Notes: generated by a model from the letters alone, not told the origin. Numbered from the stretch's first letter, positions 7,996-18,296 are shown. The stretch is 50,784 nucleotides of DNA from Candidatus Methylobacter oryzae (GCF_003994235.2 NZ_RYFG02000094.1:1-50784); one strand, 5' to 3'. Numbers and translations are program-made.

Positions 7996-8952
7996 TCAAC
8001 CCTGCAACGACAACACCACCGCACCTGTCGCCAACAGATTGACCAGCGCCGCCGGCAGCAACACTTTCCAGCCGAAAGCCATCAATTGATCGTAACGGGG
8101 CCTCGGCAGCGAGCCTCTCAATAAAATAAAAAACATAATGCCGACAGCGGTTTTCAAACAAAACCACAGCAACGGCGGCAGCCAAGGGCCGAGCCAGCCG
8201 CCGAAAAACAGCGTCACGATCATCGCCGAACTGAGCGTAATGGCCAGATACTCGCCAACGAAGAACATGCCGAATTTCATGCCCGAATACTCGGTATGAA
8301 AACCGGCCACCAGTTCTTGTTCGGCTTCCGGCAAATCCAGCGGCGTCCGGCGGCTTTCGGCAACGACCGCGATCAGGAAAATAATAAAGCCGAGAAACTG
8401 CGGAATGATGAACCAGCCGCCGCGCTGGGCTTCGACAATCTCCCTTAAATTAAAAGTGCCGGCCAGCATCACGACACCCATGATCGAAATGCCCATGAAG
8501 ACCTCGTAGCTGACCGTCTGCGCAGCAGCGCGAAGACCGCCGAGCAGCGAATATTTATTGCCGGATGCATAACCGGCCAGCACGACGCTGTAAACCGACA
8601 GCGACGACATCGCCAGGAAATACAGCAAGCCGAAATTGAAATCGATAATGCCGACGCCCGGCGCAAACGGAACCACGGCAAAACCGGTCAACATCGTGAT
8701 AAAGACAATCGTAGGCGCCAGTACGAATACCGCTTTGTCCGCAAAAGGCGGAATCCAGTCTTCCTTGAAAAACATTTTGATCATGTCCGCGACCACCTGC
8801 ATCAGCCCCAAAGGCCCGACCCGGTTCGGGCCCAAACGATCCTGCCAGACCGCCAGCAACCGTCTTTCGACCCAAATCAGCATCGCCGCGACCACAATCA
8901 ATGAAGCAAGAATGCCGGCAATATCCGCTGCATCGCCTAGGCCTGCGTTCAT
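7996..8952 (-). CDS. nuoH: NADH-quinone oxidoreductase subunit H
   Basis: Membrane subunit of complex I that helps form the quinone chamber, 318 residues with about eight helices. Family signatures include [14 protein letters not shown] near the N-terminus, the loop [20 protein letters not shown] with its conserved acidic residues, and [10 protein letters not shown]. The ATG at 8952 overlaps the nuoG stop by four bases (ATGA). Confidence 0.97.
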   Translation of the reverse strand: MNAGLGDAADIAGILASLIVVAAMLIWVERRLLAVWQDRLGPNRVGPLGLMQVVADMIKMFFKEDWIPPFADKAVFVLAPTIVFITMLTGFAVVPFAPGVGIIDFNFGLLYFLAMSSLSVYSVVLAGYASGNKYSLLGGLRAAAQTVSYEVFMGISIMGVVMLAGTFNLREIVEAQRGGWFIIPQFLGFIIFLIAVVAESRRTPLDLPEAEQELVAGFHTEYSGMKFGMFFVGEYLAITLSSAMIVTLFFGGWLGPWLPPLLWFCLKTAVGIMFFILLRGSLPRPRYDQLMAFGWKVLLPAALVNLLATGAVVLSLQG

Positions 8953-11633
8953 AACGGCGCCCCCGGGTTAACTTTTTTTAAACCGACCTCCGCCCCGTTT
9001 TCGATAGCCTGTAGTCCCGGCAATCCGGCAGTTGCTGCCAGTAATCCCAAAGGCAGCGTAGGCTCGATTTGCACCGGAACTTTCATCGCCGCAACGCCCG
9101 TAAGACTGTCGATTTCCGCTAAATCGCCGGCTTCGACGCCCAAAGCCTCGGCGTCCAAAGGATTCAGCAACACGCAAAACGGCGGCAAGCGTTCGAGCAA
9201 CGGCGGCGAATGCAGGCTTAATTCCTCGCTGCCGAAGATATGCGGCAATAACGCGGTTCGCCACCGGCCCGGCGACGGCGCGAACTCCGCCGGAATGTCG
9301 CCGAACCAAGGCAAGGAGCCGGATGCTTCAATCAAACGCACGCCTACATCGCCGCCACGCAAGGAAGCGCCGATTTCCTGCTGGAATTTATTAATCGCCT
9401 GGTTCGAATTCCAGCCCGGCGCCCAAACGACCGGCAACAATGCCGGCGGCGCTTGCTCCGTATCGCCTTCCATCGAAAAAGCGAACGGCGTTTCGTTATC
9501 CTGCGGCTGACGAGGCTCGCTGACCTCCGGGCGCATTGCCGTGCGGCCGCTGTAACGGTGCGCTTGCCTAGGAATTTTGCTGCCTTCGACGGTGTAATTC
9601 GCACCCGGTCCGGCCTGGACAATATCGGCAAGGCAGGGAAATGCGCCGGCGCAAGCGTCTGTCAACTGATCGTGATGCTGCCATTGGCAATCTTCAATCA
9701 CGCTCGTCAGCCATTGCCAAGCGGCTCGCACCGGTTCCGCCTGCGGATAGACCGGAAAATAGCGCTGCGCCCGCCCTTCGTTATTGATCAACGTACCCTC
9801 GGATTCGGCAAACGTCGAAGCCGGCAACAGTAATTCGGCATGCTCGGCAGTTTTGTTTTCCAGGCTGTCAATAACCACGACATGATCGGTAAGCTGCAAA
9901 AACAAATCGACCGTGCGACTCGGCGCCCGGCGGTAAAGATCGTTCTGAAGAACAACCACGCTGTCCGTCAAGCCTTTGCCGATACGGTCGAAAGCCTGCG
10001 ATAACGGCCGCCCGCCGATCATTGCCAAGCCAAGGCTGTTGCATTCCGGCACCGTGAACGTCAGTTGTTTGTTGGCCGACGGCAGCGCTTTCGCAACGTT
10101 GTAAGCCGCCTGAATCACGGCAAGGCTTGCACACACGGTCCCGGATACGATCAGCGGGCGTTTTGCCTGCTTCAAACTGTCGGCGATGCTTGCAGCGAGC
10201 GTTTGCACGCTATCGCTCAAACCGGAAGGCTCGGGAGCCGACGGTTCGAGACCGTGGGCAACCGCAAACCCCAAGCGGGCAATGTCTTCCGAACTGCCGT
10301 GATAAGTGTCCGTAGCTATATCGTCCAGCCGCGTCGCACAAATAGCGGCAATAAAAACCGGCGTGGAAGCCAGTTTATCGACGTTCCGCACGGCCGCATC
10401 CTGCCAAGGCTGTACATGCAGCGTGCCGGCCAGCTCGAATGACGCATGACGCGCCGCCTGCCTTAACGACAACGCCAATCTTGGCGCGCTGTGCGTCACG
10501 TCCTCGCCGAGAATCAGCACCGCATCGGCTTGTTCGGCTTCGCGCAGGGACGGCGAACGAATGCCGCCGTCAAGCATCAACTCCGCAATCGCATTCAACA
10601 AAGTATGTTCGGTATCGTCCAGGCCGAGAAAAAAGTTCTCCTCGCCGACCAGCCTCCGCAATGCAAAATTGGCTTCTAATGATGCGCGCGGCGAAGCTAT
10701 GCCGATGGCGGGCTTCGGCGATTTCAGCAGGTTACGGAAATGGCTTTCGGCAGTTTCGGCAGTGATGTCGGGATAGCCTTTGAGCCGTGGATTCCTGATG
10801 CGTTCCGGACTGTTGACAAAACCGTAGCCGAAGCGCCCTCTGTCGCAAAGAAAATAGCCGTTAATCTCGCTGTTATAGCGATTGATAATTCGCCTGAGCG
10901 TGCCGTAACGTTCGCCGGGCGCGATGTTGCAGCCCAAACCGCAATGCACGCAAATCGACGGCGCGCTCTGCAAATCCCATTTGCGCACGTAATGCGCGCT
11001 GAAGGTTTTGTCGGTAAACACGCCGGTCGGGCAGACTTCGACTAGGTTGCCGCTGAATTCGTTTGCCAACGCGCCGTCTTCAAAGCGGCCGAAATAGACG
11101 TTGTTATGCATGCCCAACACTTGCAGGTCCTTGCCTCCGGCATAGTCGTCGTAAAAACGCACGCAGCGGTAACAGGCGATGCAGCGGTTCATTTCGTGAT
11201 TGATGAACGGGCCGAGGTCCTGGTTGTTATGGGTTCGTTTCAGTCCCCGGTAACGGCGGAAAGTATGACCGCTCATAACCGTCATATCCTGTAAATGGCA
11301 TTCGCCGCCTTCCTCGCAGACCGGGCAATCGTGCGGATGGTTGGTCATCAGCAACTCGATATTGTCGGCGCGGAATTTTTGCGCGTGTTCGGCATCCAGC
11401 GAAACCCGCAGGCCGTCGGCAACCGGCGTCAGGCAGGCCATGACCAATTTGCCGCGCTTGTCTTCGGCGTCCTTGTACTGGATCACCGCGCATTGCCGGC
11501 AAGCGCCGGCCGAACCCAACGCCGGATGCCAGCAAAAATAAGGCAAATCCAATCCCAACGACAAGCAGGCCGACAGCAGGTTGTCGCCGTTCCGGACTTC
11601 GTGGATTCGGCCGTCGATGTCGATGCGGGCCAT
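8949..11633 (-). CDS. nuoG: NADH-quinone oxidoreductase subunit G
   Basis: Large iron-sulfur subunit of the NADH-dehydrogenase module, 894 residues, close to the E. coli length. The N-terminal [2Fe-2S] site has Cys34/45/48/67. The His-ligated cluster motif HxxxCxxCx5C is at His99, Cys103/106/112, and a CIACYRC motif follows. CVHCGLGC plus a later Cys matches the extra N7 cluster of E. coli-type NuoG. A molybdopterin-oxidoreductase-like body follows. The ATG at 11633 overlaps the nuoF stop (TAATG) and has AAGGAGG eight bases ahead. The longer open frame to 12254 overlaps nuoF in another phase and is not used. Confidence 0.97.
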   Translation of the reverse strand: MARIDIDGRIHEVRNGDNLLSACLSLGLDLPYFCWHPALGSAGACRQCAVIQYKDAEDKRGKLVMACLTPVADGLRVSLDAEHAQKFRADNIELLMTNHPHDCPVCEEGGECHLQDMTVMSGHTFRRYRGLKRTHNNQDLGPFINHEMNRCIACYRCVRFYDDYAGGKDLQVLGMHNNVYFGRFEDGALANEFSGNLVEVCPTGVFTDKTFSAHYVRKWDLQSAPSICVHCGLGCNIAPGERYGTLRRIINRYNSEINGYFLCDRGRFGYGFVNSPERIRNPRLKGYPDITAETAESHFRNLLKSPKPAIGIASPRASLEANFALRRLVGEENFFLGLDDTEHTLLNAIAELMLDGGIRSPSLREAEQADAVLILGEDVTHSAPRLALSLRQAARHASFELAGTLHVQPWQDAAVRNVDKLASTPVFIAAICATRLDDIATDTYHGSSEDIARLGFAVAHGLEPSAPEPSGLSDSVQTLAASIADSLKQAKRPLIVSGTVCASLAVIQAAYNVAKALPSANKQLTFTVPECNSLGLAMIGGRPLSQAFDRIGKGLTDSVVVLQNDLYRRAPSRTVDLFLQLTDHVVVIDSLENKTAEHAELLLPASTFAESEGTLINNEGRAQRYFPVYPQAEPVRAAWQWLTSVIEDCQWQHHDQLTDACAGAFPCLADIVQAGPGANYTVEGSKIPRQAHRYSGRTAMRPEVSEPRQPQDNETPFAFSMEGDTEQAPPALLPVVWAPGWNSNQAINKFQQEIGASLRGGDVGVRLIEASGSLPWFGDIPAEFAPSPGRWRTALLPHIFGSEELSLHSPPLLERLPPFCVLLNPLDAEALGVEAGDLAEIDSLTGVAAMKVPVQIEPTLPLGLLAATAGLPGLQAIENGAEVGLKKVNPGAPL

Positions 11634-12904
11634 TACGCGGCCTCCTTGACGATATAGCGCTCGAAATCCTCGCGAAAATATTTCAGCGCGCTTTGCAGCG
11701 GCTCTACCGCCCCTGGAGCCAATGCGCAAAACGTATTGCCGGGGCCCAGCATGCGGGTCAGTCCGGCCAACGTATCCAAATCTTCGAGCCGCCCTTTGCC
11801 GGCGATGATGTCTTTTAATAGCGAGACCGTCCACGGCAAACCGTCCCGGCACGGCGTACACCAGCCGCAGGATTCCTGGGCAAAGAACTGTTCCAGGTTC
11901 AGCACCATTTGCACCGGACAGGTCTTGTCGTCGAGCACGATCAAAGTTCCGGTACCGAGACGGCTGCCGGCCTTGGTAATCGCCTCGTAATCCATGGCCA
12001 CGTCCAAATGCTCGGGCAGCAGGAAATCGGTCGAGGCGCCGCCGGGCAAGAAGCCGCGCAGCTTGTAGCCGTCCTTTATGCCGCCGGCGTGTTCTTCGAT
12101 AATTTCCCGGATCGGCGTGCCCATCGGCAACTCCCATAAGCCGGGACGCTTGACGCGGCCGCTGGCGCCGAACAGTTTGGTGCCTTTGTCCGCGCCGTGC
12201 CCCAAACCCAGATACCAGTCGACGCCGTAGTTCAAAATATGCGGCACGTTGCATAAGGTTTCGACGTTATTGACCACGGTCGGCTTGCCCCAAAGCCCGC
12301 TGACCAGCGGATACGGCGGTTTGGCCCGAGGCGTGGCGCGCTTGCCTTCCAGCGCATTGATCAGCGCGGTTTCCTCGCCGCAAATATAGCGCCCGGCGCC
12401 GGTGTGCAGAATGATGTCCAGGCTGAATTCGGAGTCCAGTATATGTTCGCCCCAATAGCTTTTAGCCCTGGCTTCCTGCAACGCATTCTCAAGACGCTGC
12501 CGGGCCAGGTGATATTCGCCGCGCAGGAAGATATAAGCGATATTGGCCTGGATCGCATAAGACGCGATGATCAAACCCTCGATCAACTGATGCGGGTCTT
12601 GCTCCATCAGCATCCTGTCCTTGAACGTTCCGGGCTCCATTTCGTCGGCGTTCGCGATCATGTAACGGGTTTGCGGCGTATCAATGCCGGGCACCATGCT
12701 CCATTTCAACCCGGTGCCGAATCCCGCTCCGCCGCGGCCTTTTAATCCCGAATCCTTGACCCATTGCTGCACGTCTTTAGGCTGCAATTCCTTGACGGCC
12801 TTGCGCAAGCCTTGATAACCGCCGCTGCATTCGTAGTCGGCCAGCGTCGTAAAGACGCGATCCGGATTGATATTTTTAGTCAGCGGCTTCGTCACATTTT
12901 CCAT
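11633..12904 (-). CDS. nuoF: NADH-quinone oxidoreductase subunit F
   Basis: FMN- and NADH-binding subunit where electrons enter complex I, 423 residues. The glycine-rich nucleotide/FMN site GRGGAGFGTGLKW is at residues ~56-68, and GAGRYICGEETALINALEG follows. Cluster N3 ligands are Cys346/349/352 (CGWCTPC) and Cys392. The start at 12904 has AGGTGA upstream. Six bases separate it from nuoE. Confidence 0.98.
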   Translation of the reverse strand: MENVTKPLTKNINPDRVFTTLADYECSGGYQGLRKAVKELQPKDVQQWVKDSGLKGRGGAGFGTGLKWSMVPGIDTPQTRYMIANADEMEPGTFKDRMLMEQDPHQLIEGLIIASYAIQANIAYIFLRGEYHLARQRLENALQEARAKSYWGEHILDSEFSLDIILHTGAGRYICGEETALINALEGKRATPRAKPPYPLVSGLWGKPTVVNNVETLCNVPHILNYGVDWYLGLGHGADKGTKLFGASGRVKRPGLWELPMGTPIREIIEEHAGGIKDGYKLRGFLPGGASTDFLLPEHLDVAMDYEAITKAGSRLGTGTLIVLDDKTCPVQMVLNLEQFFAQESCGWCTPCRDGLPWTVSLLKDIIAGKGRLEDLDTLAGLTRMLGPGNTFCALAPGAVEPLQSALKYFREDFERYIVKEAA

Positions 12905-12910
12905 CGCGCC

Positions 12911-13381
12911 TCACCTTTCAAAAATCTCGTTAACGGCATTTTCGGTCATGTCGAGCATCAACCGGTCGCCGACCATCGCGGCCGGCGCATGGTCGCAAGC
13001 GCCAAGGCAGACGATCGGCAACACGGTATATTCGCCGCCGGCCGACATTTCTCCCAAACCGACGTTCAATCGCCGGCACAAGCTCTCGCCTATTCGGTCG
13101 CTGCCCATCATCCAGCACGTCACGCTGTTGCAATAATGGATCACGGTTTTACCGACCGGGCGGCGGTAAATCAGGTTATAAAAAGTCGCGACCGCTTCCA
13201 GTTGCGAAGGCTGCATGTCCAGCAACCCGGCGACCGCAACCAGGCAATCGTCGGAAACCCAGCCGCGGTATTTTTGGACGATTTTCAACGCCTCGATAGC
13301 CACGGCGGCTTTATCCGGGTAATGCTCCAGCTCGGCGTTAATTTCGCGGATTTCTTCCTGAGTTAAAATCGGCTCGTTCAT
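12911..13381 (-). CDS. nuoE: NADH-quinone oxidoreductase subunit E
   Basis: Thioredoxin-fold [2Fe-2S] subunit of the NADH module, 156 residues, carrying cluster N1a in the known family. The ligands are visible as Cys84 and Cys89 (CNSVTC) and Cys125 and Cys129 (CLGAC). The ATG at 13381 lies one base after the nuoCD stop, so translation is probably coupled. Confidence 0.97.
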   Translation of the reverse strand: MNEPILTQEEIREINAELEHYPDKAAVAIEALKIVQKYRGWVSDDCLVAVAGLLDMQPSQLEAVATFYNLIYRRPVGKTVIHYCNSVTCWMMGSDRIGESLCRRLNVGLGEMSAGGEYTVLPIVCLGACDHAPAAMVGDRLMLDMTENAVNEIFER

Positions 13382-13382
13382 G

Positions 13383-15152
13383 TCAGCGGTCCACGTCGGC
13401 CATTACAAAATCGATGCTGGCTAATATCGCGACCAGGTCCGGGATCATCATGCCCCGGCACATCATCGGAATCATTTGCAAATGCGGGAAAGACGGCGTG
13501 CGGATGCGGGTACGGTACGACATCGTACCGCCGTCGCTGGTCAGGTAGTAGCCGTTCAAGCCTTTGGTCGCTTCGACGGTCATGCAGCATTCGCCGGCGG
13601 GAATCACCGGCCCCCAGCTGACGTTCAAAAAATGCTGGATCAGCGTTTCTATATCGTGCAGCGTCCGCTCTTTCGGCGGCGGCGTGGCCAACGGATGATA
13701 GGCCTTATGCGGACCTTCCGGCATGTTGTCCAGGCATTGCCTGATGATGCGCAGGCTCTGGCGCATTTCTTCGACCCGCACCGTGCAACGGTCGTAACAA
13801 TCGCCGTGCCTTCCGGTCGGTATGTCGAATTCGAAATTTTCATAACCGGAATAAGGCCGGGCTTTGCGGTAATCCCATGCAAAGCCGGTCGCCCGCAGGT
13901 TCGGGCCGGTCACGCTCCAATCGATCGCTTCGTCGGTATTGTATGAGCCGACGCCCTGGGTCCGGCGCTTCAGCGTGCCGTTTTGCAGCACCATCTTGTC
14001 GTATTGATCCAACCGGGCCGGCAAATAATCGATAAACTCGCGAATGCGTTTATCCCAGCCTTTCGGCAAATCCATCGCGACGCCGCCGATCCGGAAGTAA
14101 CTGGAATGCATCCGCGCGCCGCTAATCGATTCGATGATGTCGAAGACTTTTTCGCGGTCGATGAACATATAAAAAATCGGCGACATCTGCCCCAAATCCT
14201 GGGTATAAGTGCCGTAAAACAACAGGTGGCTCGCAAGCCGGTACAGTTCGCAAATCATCACGCGGATGACTTGGGCGCGCTCCGGCACTTGAATGCAGGC
14301 CAGTTGCTCGACGCTCAGCACATAAGGCAGGTTGTTCATCGAGCCGCCCAGATAATCGACTCGGTCCGTGTAAGGAATATAGGTGTGCCAGGATTGCCGC
14401 TCGCCCATTTTTTCGGCGCCGCGATGGTGATAGCCGATGTCCGGCAGCGCATCGACAATCTCTTCGCCGTCCAGTTGCAGCGCAATGCGGAATACGCCAT
14501 GCACGCTGGGATGATTGGGGCCCATATTCAGGAACATGAAATCGGTGCCGTCGCCGGACCGGCGCATGCCCCACTCTTCCGGCACGAAGCGCAACGCATC
14601 CTGCTCGATTTCCTGCTGCTCGTCGGAAAGGCTGAACGGTTCGGCTTCGGTCGCACGGGCGTAATGATCCTTGCGTAGCGGATGCCCTTGCCAAGTCGGC
14701 GGCATCAGGATGCGTTTAAGATGCGGATGACCGTCAAAAGCGATGCCGAACATATCCCAGACTTCGCGCTCGTACCAATTGGCCGAAGGCCAAATATGGG
14801 TGACGGTCGGCAGCGACAAATCGTCTTCGACCAGCGCCACTTTGAGGCGAATGTCTTCGTTGCGCTGAAACGACAGCAAATGATAAACGACGGTAAAATC
14901 GCTGCCGGGCAACGCTGGCCGATGCGTGCGCCGGCGCTCGTCGATCGCGGTCAAGTCGAACAGCAAGGTGTAGGTCTGCGACTTTAAATAGAGGAGCATC
15001 CCCCGCAAGTCCTGCCGGGAAACCCACAGCGTGGTGATCCGGTCGCATGTCGGCTGCATCAGCACGTCATTGGCTGCCGTTCGCTCCGTCAGTTCGCGCA
15101 CGATCTGCGGACTATCGGAAGGAATAGCGATTTTGTCGGCGGTACTGTCCAA
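13383..15152 (-). CDS. nuoCD: NADH-quinone oxidoreductase subunit CD fusion
   Basis: A single 589-residue protein. Residues ~1-170 are the NuoC (30-kDa) domain, with the signature [18 protein letters not shown]. The rest is the NuoD (49-kDa) domain, with [22 protein letters not shown] and the quinone-site region. The fusion is typical of E. coli-like gammaproteobacteria and a few other groups. The start is TTG at 15152: no ATG is available and AGGAGGGA lies about six bases upstream. The preceding 140 bp contain a strong hairpin (15194-15266). Confidence 0.97.
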   Translation of the reverse strand: MDSTADKIAIPSDSPQIVRELTERTAANDVLMQPTCDRITTLWVSRQDLRGMLLYLKSQTYTLLFDLTAIDERRRTHRPALPGSDFTVVYHLLSFQRNEDIRLKVALVEDDLSLPTVTHIWPSANWYEREVWDMFGIAFDGHPHLKRILMPPTWQGHPLRKDHYARATEAEPFSLSDEQQEIEQDALRFVPEEWGMRRSGDGTDFMFLNMGPNHPSVHGVFRIALQLDGEEIVDALPDIGYHHRGAEKMGERQSWHTYIPYTDRVDYLGGSMNNLPYVLSVEQLACIQVPERAQVIRVMICELYRLASHLLFYGTYTQDLGQMSPIFYMFIDREKVFDIIESISGARMHSSYFRIGGVAMDLPKGWDKRIREFIDYLPARLDQYDKMVLQNGTLKRRTQGVGSYNTDEAIDWSVTGPNLRATGFAWDYRKARPYSGYENFEFDIPTGRHGDCYDRCTVRVEEMRQSLRIIRQCLDNMPEGPHKAYHPLATPPPKERTLHDIETLIQHFLNVSWGPVIPAGECCMTVEATKGLNGYYLTSDGGTMSYRTRIRTPSFPHLQMIPMMCRGMMIPDLVAILASIDFVMADVDR

Positions 15153-15193
15153 TGTATTCCCTCCTCATTGATAGATTTATAATGCTTAAAAGC

Positions 15194-15266
15194 TTATTCA
15201 CCACGAAGGCACGAAGAGCACGGAGTTTTTATTTCTTCGTGCTCTTCGTGCCTTCGTGGTGAATAA
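15194..15266. repeat. Perfect 29-bp hairpin between nuoB and nuoCD
   Basis: 15194-15222 and 15238-15266 are exact reverse complements with a 15-base loop. The arm is built on TTCACCACGAAGGCACGAAG, a repeat string widespread in bacterial intergenic DNA. There is no U run after the stem on the minus strand, so it is not a standard terminator. In the nuo messenger it would form a very stable stem that could stall polymerase, guide processing or protect the RNA. Related single-arm fragments occur near 1138 and 37113. Confidence 0.85.
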
Positions 15267-15292
15267 AAAGCTCTTATAGTTTCCAGACGAGC

Positions 15293-15931
15293 TTATATCT
15301 CATCCGGGCTTCTCAACTGCTTCGTGCGCATTCTTTGTTCGGTCAGTAAATCGCGATAGCTCGGTTTGTCCGCTTGAGTCACGGTCTGGTCGCCGACAAT
15401 CCAGCTTAACGGCCGCCGCTCTTTACCGATTGCCTGCTGCAACAACAGCAAGCCTTGCTGCAAGGCCTCGGGCCGAGGCGGGCAACCCGGCACGTACACA
15501 TCGACCGGCAGGAATTTGTCCACGCCCTGCACGACGCTGTAAATATCGTACATGCCGCCGGAATTGGCGCAGGAGCCCATCGATATGACCCAGCGCGGCT
15601 CCAACAATTGATCGTAGAGGCGCTGGATCACCGGCGCCATTTTCCTGAACACCGTGCCGGAAATGACGATCAAGTCGGCCTGGCGAGGCGACCCGCGTAT
15701 CACTTCGGACCCGAAACGGGCGATGTCGTGACGGCTGGTGAACGCGGTCGCCATTTCCACATAACAGCAAGACAAGCCGAAGTTAAAAGGCCAGACCGAA
15801 TTGGACTGTCCCCAAGCGACCATATCCTCAAGCTTGGCAAACAGCATATTGCGCCGTAAGGCCTCGTCGTAACTCTGCCGGCCGGGTTGCGGCGTTGCGC
15901 CTGCCTTCGCTTCGGTTAGAGTCCAATGCAT
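15293..15931 (-). CDS. nuoB: NADH-quinone oxidoreductase subunit B
   Basis: Subunit of the Q module that binds the terminal cluster N2, which reduces quinone, 212 residues. The ligands are visible: adjacent Cys55 and Cys56 (GLSCCYVEM), Cys121 (GSCANSGG) and Cys150 (PGCPPRPE). The start at 15931 has GGAGGAAAG directly upstream and gives MHWTL. The gene overlaps the end of nuoA by 16 bases. A longer frame to 16300 reads through nuoA in another phase. Confidence 0.97.
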   Translation of the reverse strand: MHWTLTEAKAGATPQPGRQSYDEALRRNMLFAKLEDMVAWGQSNSVWPFNFGLSCCYVEMATAFTSRHDIARFGSEVIRGSPRQADLIVISGTVFRKMAPVIQRLYDQLLEPRWVISMGSCANSGGMYDIYSVVQGVDKFLPVDVYVPGCPPRPEALQQGLLLLQQAIGKERRPLSWIVGDQTVTQADKPSYRDLLTEQRMRTKQLRSPDEI

Positions 15932-16356
15932 CTTTCCTCCGTGGATCGGCGGTTGCATGAGTCGATGCGTTGCCGGCACGTGCGCCAATCGAGTGCGCCT
16001 ATCAGCCACAAGTACATTAATGCGGTAAGCAATACGCCGATAAAAACCGCGGCTTCGATAAAACCAAGCCAGCCTGCCTCTTGCAGCGCGACGGCCCAGG
16101 CGAACAGGAAAACGCTTTCCATGTCGAAAATAACAAAAAAAATAGCCAGTAAATAAAACTGCACGGAAAAACGAATATGCGCATCGCCTGCCGCCACAAT
16201 GCCGGATTCGAAAGGCTCGTCGACCGTTTTCGAACGGTGTCTTTGCCCCAGCAGGTAGGCGCCGCCGAGCATGACGACGGTCATCGCAGTGACGACGCAA
16301 AAATAGATAATCAATTGAAACAGATCGTTGGCGAGAATCGCTTCGGAACTCTGCAT
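15916..16356 (-). CDS. nuoA: NADH-quinone oxidoreductase subunit A
   Basis: First gene of the nuo operon, a small three-helix membrane subunit of complex I, 146 residues. It contains the FESG motif and the conserved [15 protein letters not shown] segment. The start at 16356 (MQSSEA) has GAGGTCT eight bases upstream. The frame continues to 16410 without a better site. It overlaps nuoB by 16 bases. The operon promoter must lie in 16357-16748, but no single sigma-70 pair there convinces me. Confidence 0.95.
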   Translation of the reverse strand: MQSSEAILANDLFQLIIYFCVVTAMTVVMLGGAYLLGQRHRSKTVDEPFESGIVAAGDAHIRFSVQFYLLAIFFVIFDMESVFLFAWAVALQEAGWLGFIEAAVFIGVLLTALMYLWLIGALDWRTCRQRIDSCNRRSTEERCIGL

Positions 16357-16441
16357 ATCGGAGACCTCATTATCGATAGACAAAATTACAATATTCAATC
16401 CATGGTTCACAGTGAGTAAAAACAGGTTAGAGAAGGCTAAA

Positions 16442-16464
16442 CATTTCTACAATCCGTAGAAATG
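16442..16464. promoter_or_regulatory. 9-bp inverted repeat upstream of nuoA
   Basis: CATTTCTAC and GTAGAAATG are perfect reverse complements around AATCC, about 86 bases upstream of the nuoA start in the divergent spacer. The symmetry and size fit an operator for a dimeric regulator or a small leader hairpin. No regulator family can be named from the sequence. Confidence 0.4.
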
Positions 16465-16603
16465 CCTACTGAATGGGCGTTGCAACTTGCCGAATGATTA
16501 AAGCGGCAATCGGGTCGTCTTTTTTGATTTGACTGACTACATAGCATCGGTTTTCAGCTATAGTTAAATATGCTTATTCCGCCGGTTCGGGTAGTTATAC
16601 GTA

Positions 16604-16632
16604 TTGATCGCTCTACCTGATTGTGGGATAAA
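16604..16632 (+). promoter_or_regulatory. Candidate promoter for the 16749 gene
   Basis: TTGATC (16604-16609), a 17-base spacer, then GATAAA (16627-16632). Transcription would start near 16640, about 110 bases upstream of the ATG at 16749. Matches to the sigma-70 consensus are only moderate. Confidence 0.35.
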
Positions 16633-16748
16633 GTTAATTTTTTATTGATCTTGACTGTCTCCGGGATCAAGCTTCGGCTGGAACAGCAGAACAAGCGCTG
16701 CTGTATTTCCGGAAGACCGGTTATCCAATCGATTGAGGAAGACTAACA

Positions 16749-16997
16749 ATGAAACGTTTAGCGTTAGTGATCGTCCTTGCAGGCACCCTGTTCATGCTGA
16801 ACGGTTGTGCCGTTTATACCCCGCCTTATGACGGCGTCGGCCTCTATTACAACTATGTTCCCTACGGTATGTACGGCTATGGCGGCAATGGCTTTTACGG
16901 CCGTTACGGTTTCAGGCCGCGTTTTTACGGCGGCTGGGGACATGGTTGGGGCGGAGGCTGGAGAGGCCGCGGCTGGCGCGGACGCGGCTGGCATTGA
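16749..16997 (+). CDS. Small Gly/Tyr-rich lipoprotein
   Basis: An 82-residue product with a lipoprotein signal ending in the lipobox LNGC at Cys20, preceded by GAGGA. The mature part is rich in Tyr and Gly and ends in Arg/Gly/Trp repeats (WRGRGWRGRGWH). Such low-complexity, aromatic-Gly lipoproteins are probably surface or envelope components, but no enzymatic role is suggested. Two 54-bp repeat units separate it from the next Gly-rich gene on the same strand, and the three may form one transcription unit. Confidence 0.75.
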   Translation: MKRLALVIVLAGTLFMLNGCAVYTPPYDGVGLYYNYVPYGMYGYGGNGFYGRYGFRPRFYGGWGHGWGGGWRGRGWRGRGWH

Positions 16998-17031
16998 GCC
17001 GAGTTGATGCATCGAGCTTAGCTGAGCCCTG

Positions 17032-17142
17032 CTTATACCCAAAGGGCATAAGTTTCGTTTGAGCAAGCAAGCTGCTCAACTCAGCTTTATACCCAAAGGG
17101 CATAAGTAGGGTTTGAGCGGACAAGCTGCTCAACTCAGCTTT
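17032..17142. repeat. Tandem pair of 54-bp repeats
   Basis: Two head-to-tail units (17032-17085 and 17086 to about 17139) in the spacer between two envelope-protein genes. The first has the TTTCG variant after GGGCATAAG and the second has TAGGG. Each carries a hairpin of the form TTGAGC(A/G)G...CTGCTCAA. A degenerate half-unit may precede them at about 17003-17028. Confidence 0.9.
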
Positions 17143-17165
17143 AATCCATTTCGATAAATGAGGCC

Positions 17166-17813
17166 ATGACAATGATGCGCGGAAAATTATCTATTGTGCT
17201 GACGATCCTTATTGCGTTGCTAATCTGCGAAAGCGCTATGGCCGGCGGCGGCAGAGGTTCCGGAGGCGGACATGGAGGTGGGTTCGGCGGCGGCCGCGGC
17301 GGTGGTTTCGGAGGGCATGGCGGCGGTTTTGGCATCGGCCGTCCGGGTGGTTTCAGCGGTCATGGCGGCAACTTTGGCGGCGGCCGTATAGGCGGCTTTC
17401 ATGGCGGTTTCAGGGGAGACCGTTTTGGCGGGTTTCATCGTCACGGTTATGGCGGCATCGGCTTTTCCATCGGTTCTCCTTTGTTCTGGCCGGGCTACTC
17501 TTATTGGCCCAACTATTCTTACTATCCCTATTATTACTCTTCGCCAACAATCGTCGCGCCTGCTACCCCGCCGACTTATATAGAACAGGGAGCTGCGCCG
17601 AGTATTCAGCCGCTCGAACCGGACAGTTGGAATTACTGTCCCGATCCTACCGGCTATTATCCCTATGTAAAAGAATGTGCGGCAGGATGGCAGAAAATCG
17701 ATCCCCAACCTATAGGACAGCAACCCGACTATTGGTATTACTGTAGCAATCCTGCCGGCTATTATCCTTATGTCAGGGAATGTTCAGTTGTCTGGCAGCG
17801 TGTTGTCCCTTAA
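17166..17813 (+). CDS. Secreted Gly-rich protein with paired Cys/Tyr motifs
   Basis: 215 residues. A signal peptide (cleavage likely after AMA) is followed by ~75 residues dominated by Gly with Phe, His and Arg, then a Tyr/Pro/Trp segment. The C-terminus has two copies of a motif that reads Trp-x-Tyr-Cys...Pro-x-Gly-Tyr-Tyr-Pro-Tyr-Val-x-Glu-Cys...Trp, at ~157-176 and ~193-210. The paired cysteines in each copy could form a disulfide outside the cytoplasm. This C-terminal motif is common in uncharacterised envelope proteins of proteobacteria. The start at 17166 follows ATGAGG. Function unknown. Confidence 0.8.
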   Translation: MTMMRGKLSIVLTILIALLICESAMAGGGRGSGGGHGGGFGGGRGGGFGGHGGGFGIGRPGGFSGHGGNFGGGRIGGFHGGFRGDRFGGFHRHGYGGIGFSIGSPLFWPGYSYWPNYSYYPYYYSSPTIVAPATPPTYIEQGAAPSIQPLEPDSWNYCPDPTGYYPYVKECAAGWQKIDPQPIGQQPDYWYYCSNPAGYYPYVRECSVVWQRVVP

Positions 17814-17827
17814 CGGAGGCGTGCCCA

Positions 17828-18184
17828 ATGTTACGAATTCCAAGCATCTTAATTTCTGTTTTCCTGCTCGGCGCTTGCTCGACAATGCCGTCCGGCCCCA
17901 GTATTTTGGTACTGCCGGGCAGCAACAAAAACTTCGATCAGTTCCATAACGACGATCTGTCATGCCGGCAGCTTAGCCATTCGCAGCTTGCCTCGTCGCA
18001 ACAGAGTCCGGATTCCAAAGAAGAAGCGCAACAAAACTACGACATCGTTTATATCCAATGCATGTACGGCAAGGGGCACCGGGTTCCTGTGCCGGGGGAA
18101 TTATCCTACGACACGCAACAGGAATGGCATCAGCCTCCTCCGCCTAATTTGCCTGCGCCGCCTCAAATGCGCGACGCGCAATAG
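17828..18184 (+). CDS. Lipoprotein, possibly a shortened glycine-zipper family member
   Basis: 118 residues with a lipobox (LGAC) at Cys17. The ATG at 17828 has CGGAGG nine bases upstream, so the longer frame from 17780 is not used. The mature N-terminus (SILVLPGSNKNFDQFHNDD) and the segment YDIVYIQCMYGKGHRVPVPG match what I remember of glycine-zipper lipoproteins. Those proteins have a Gly/Ala-rich hydrophobic hairpin between the two parts. Here that segment is replaced by a short Gln/Ser-rich link. Fourteen bases after the 17166 gene, so probably co-transcribed. Confidence 0.75.
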   Translation: MLRIPSILISVFLLGACSTMPSGPSILVLPGSNKNFDQFHNDDLSCRQLSHSQLASSQQSPDSKEEAQQNYDIVYIQCMYGKGHRVPVPGELSYDTQQEWHQPPPPNLPAPPQMRDAQ

Positions 18185-18225
18185 AGGGTGGGTGTTGAAA
18201 AGGCGCGCACGGCACTCCCTGCCGC

Positions 18226-18296
18226 ATATTTGATTTTTATCCGTGCTGATCCGTTAAATCCGCGTCATCCGTGTTCTATTTTTTGTATTTTCGCCA
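18226..18296. repeat. Intergenic repeat fragment
   Basis: The spacer between two converging genes holds ATCCGTGCTGATCCGTTAAA followed by a second ATCCGTGT unit, a string often seen as a dispersed repeat in bacterial intergenic DNA. No T-tracted hairpin is obvious, so I cannot point to a terminator for either gene. Confidence 0.4.

Noticed and set aside
11634-12254. Upstream extension of the nuoG frame
   Set aside because: Runs antiphase through nuoF; the NuoG ferredoxin domain begins at the ATG at 11633.
16357-16748. Sigma-70 promoter for the nuo operon
   Set aside because: Several partial matches on the minus strand were weighed, for example TTGTAG with TAACCT at 17 bases, but none was convincing enough to annotate.
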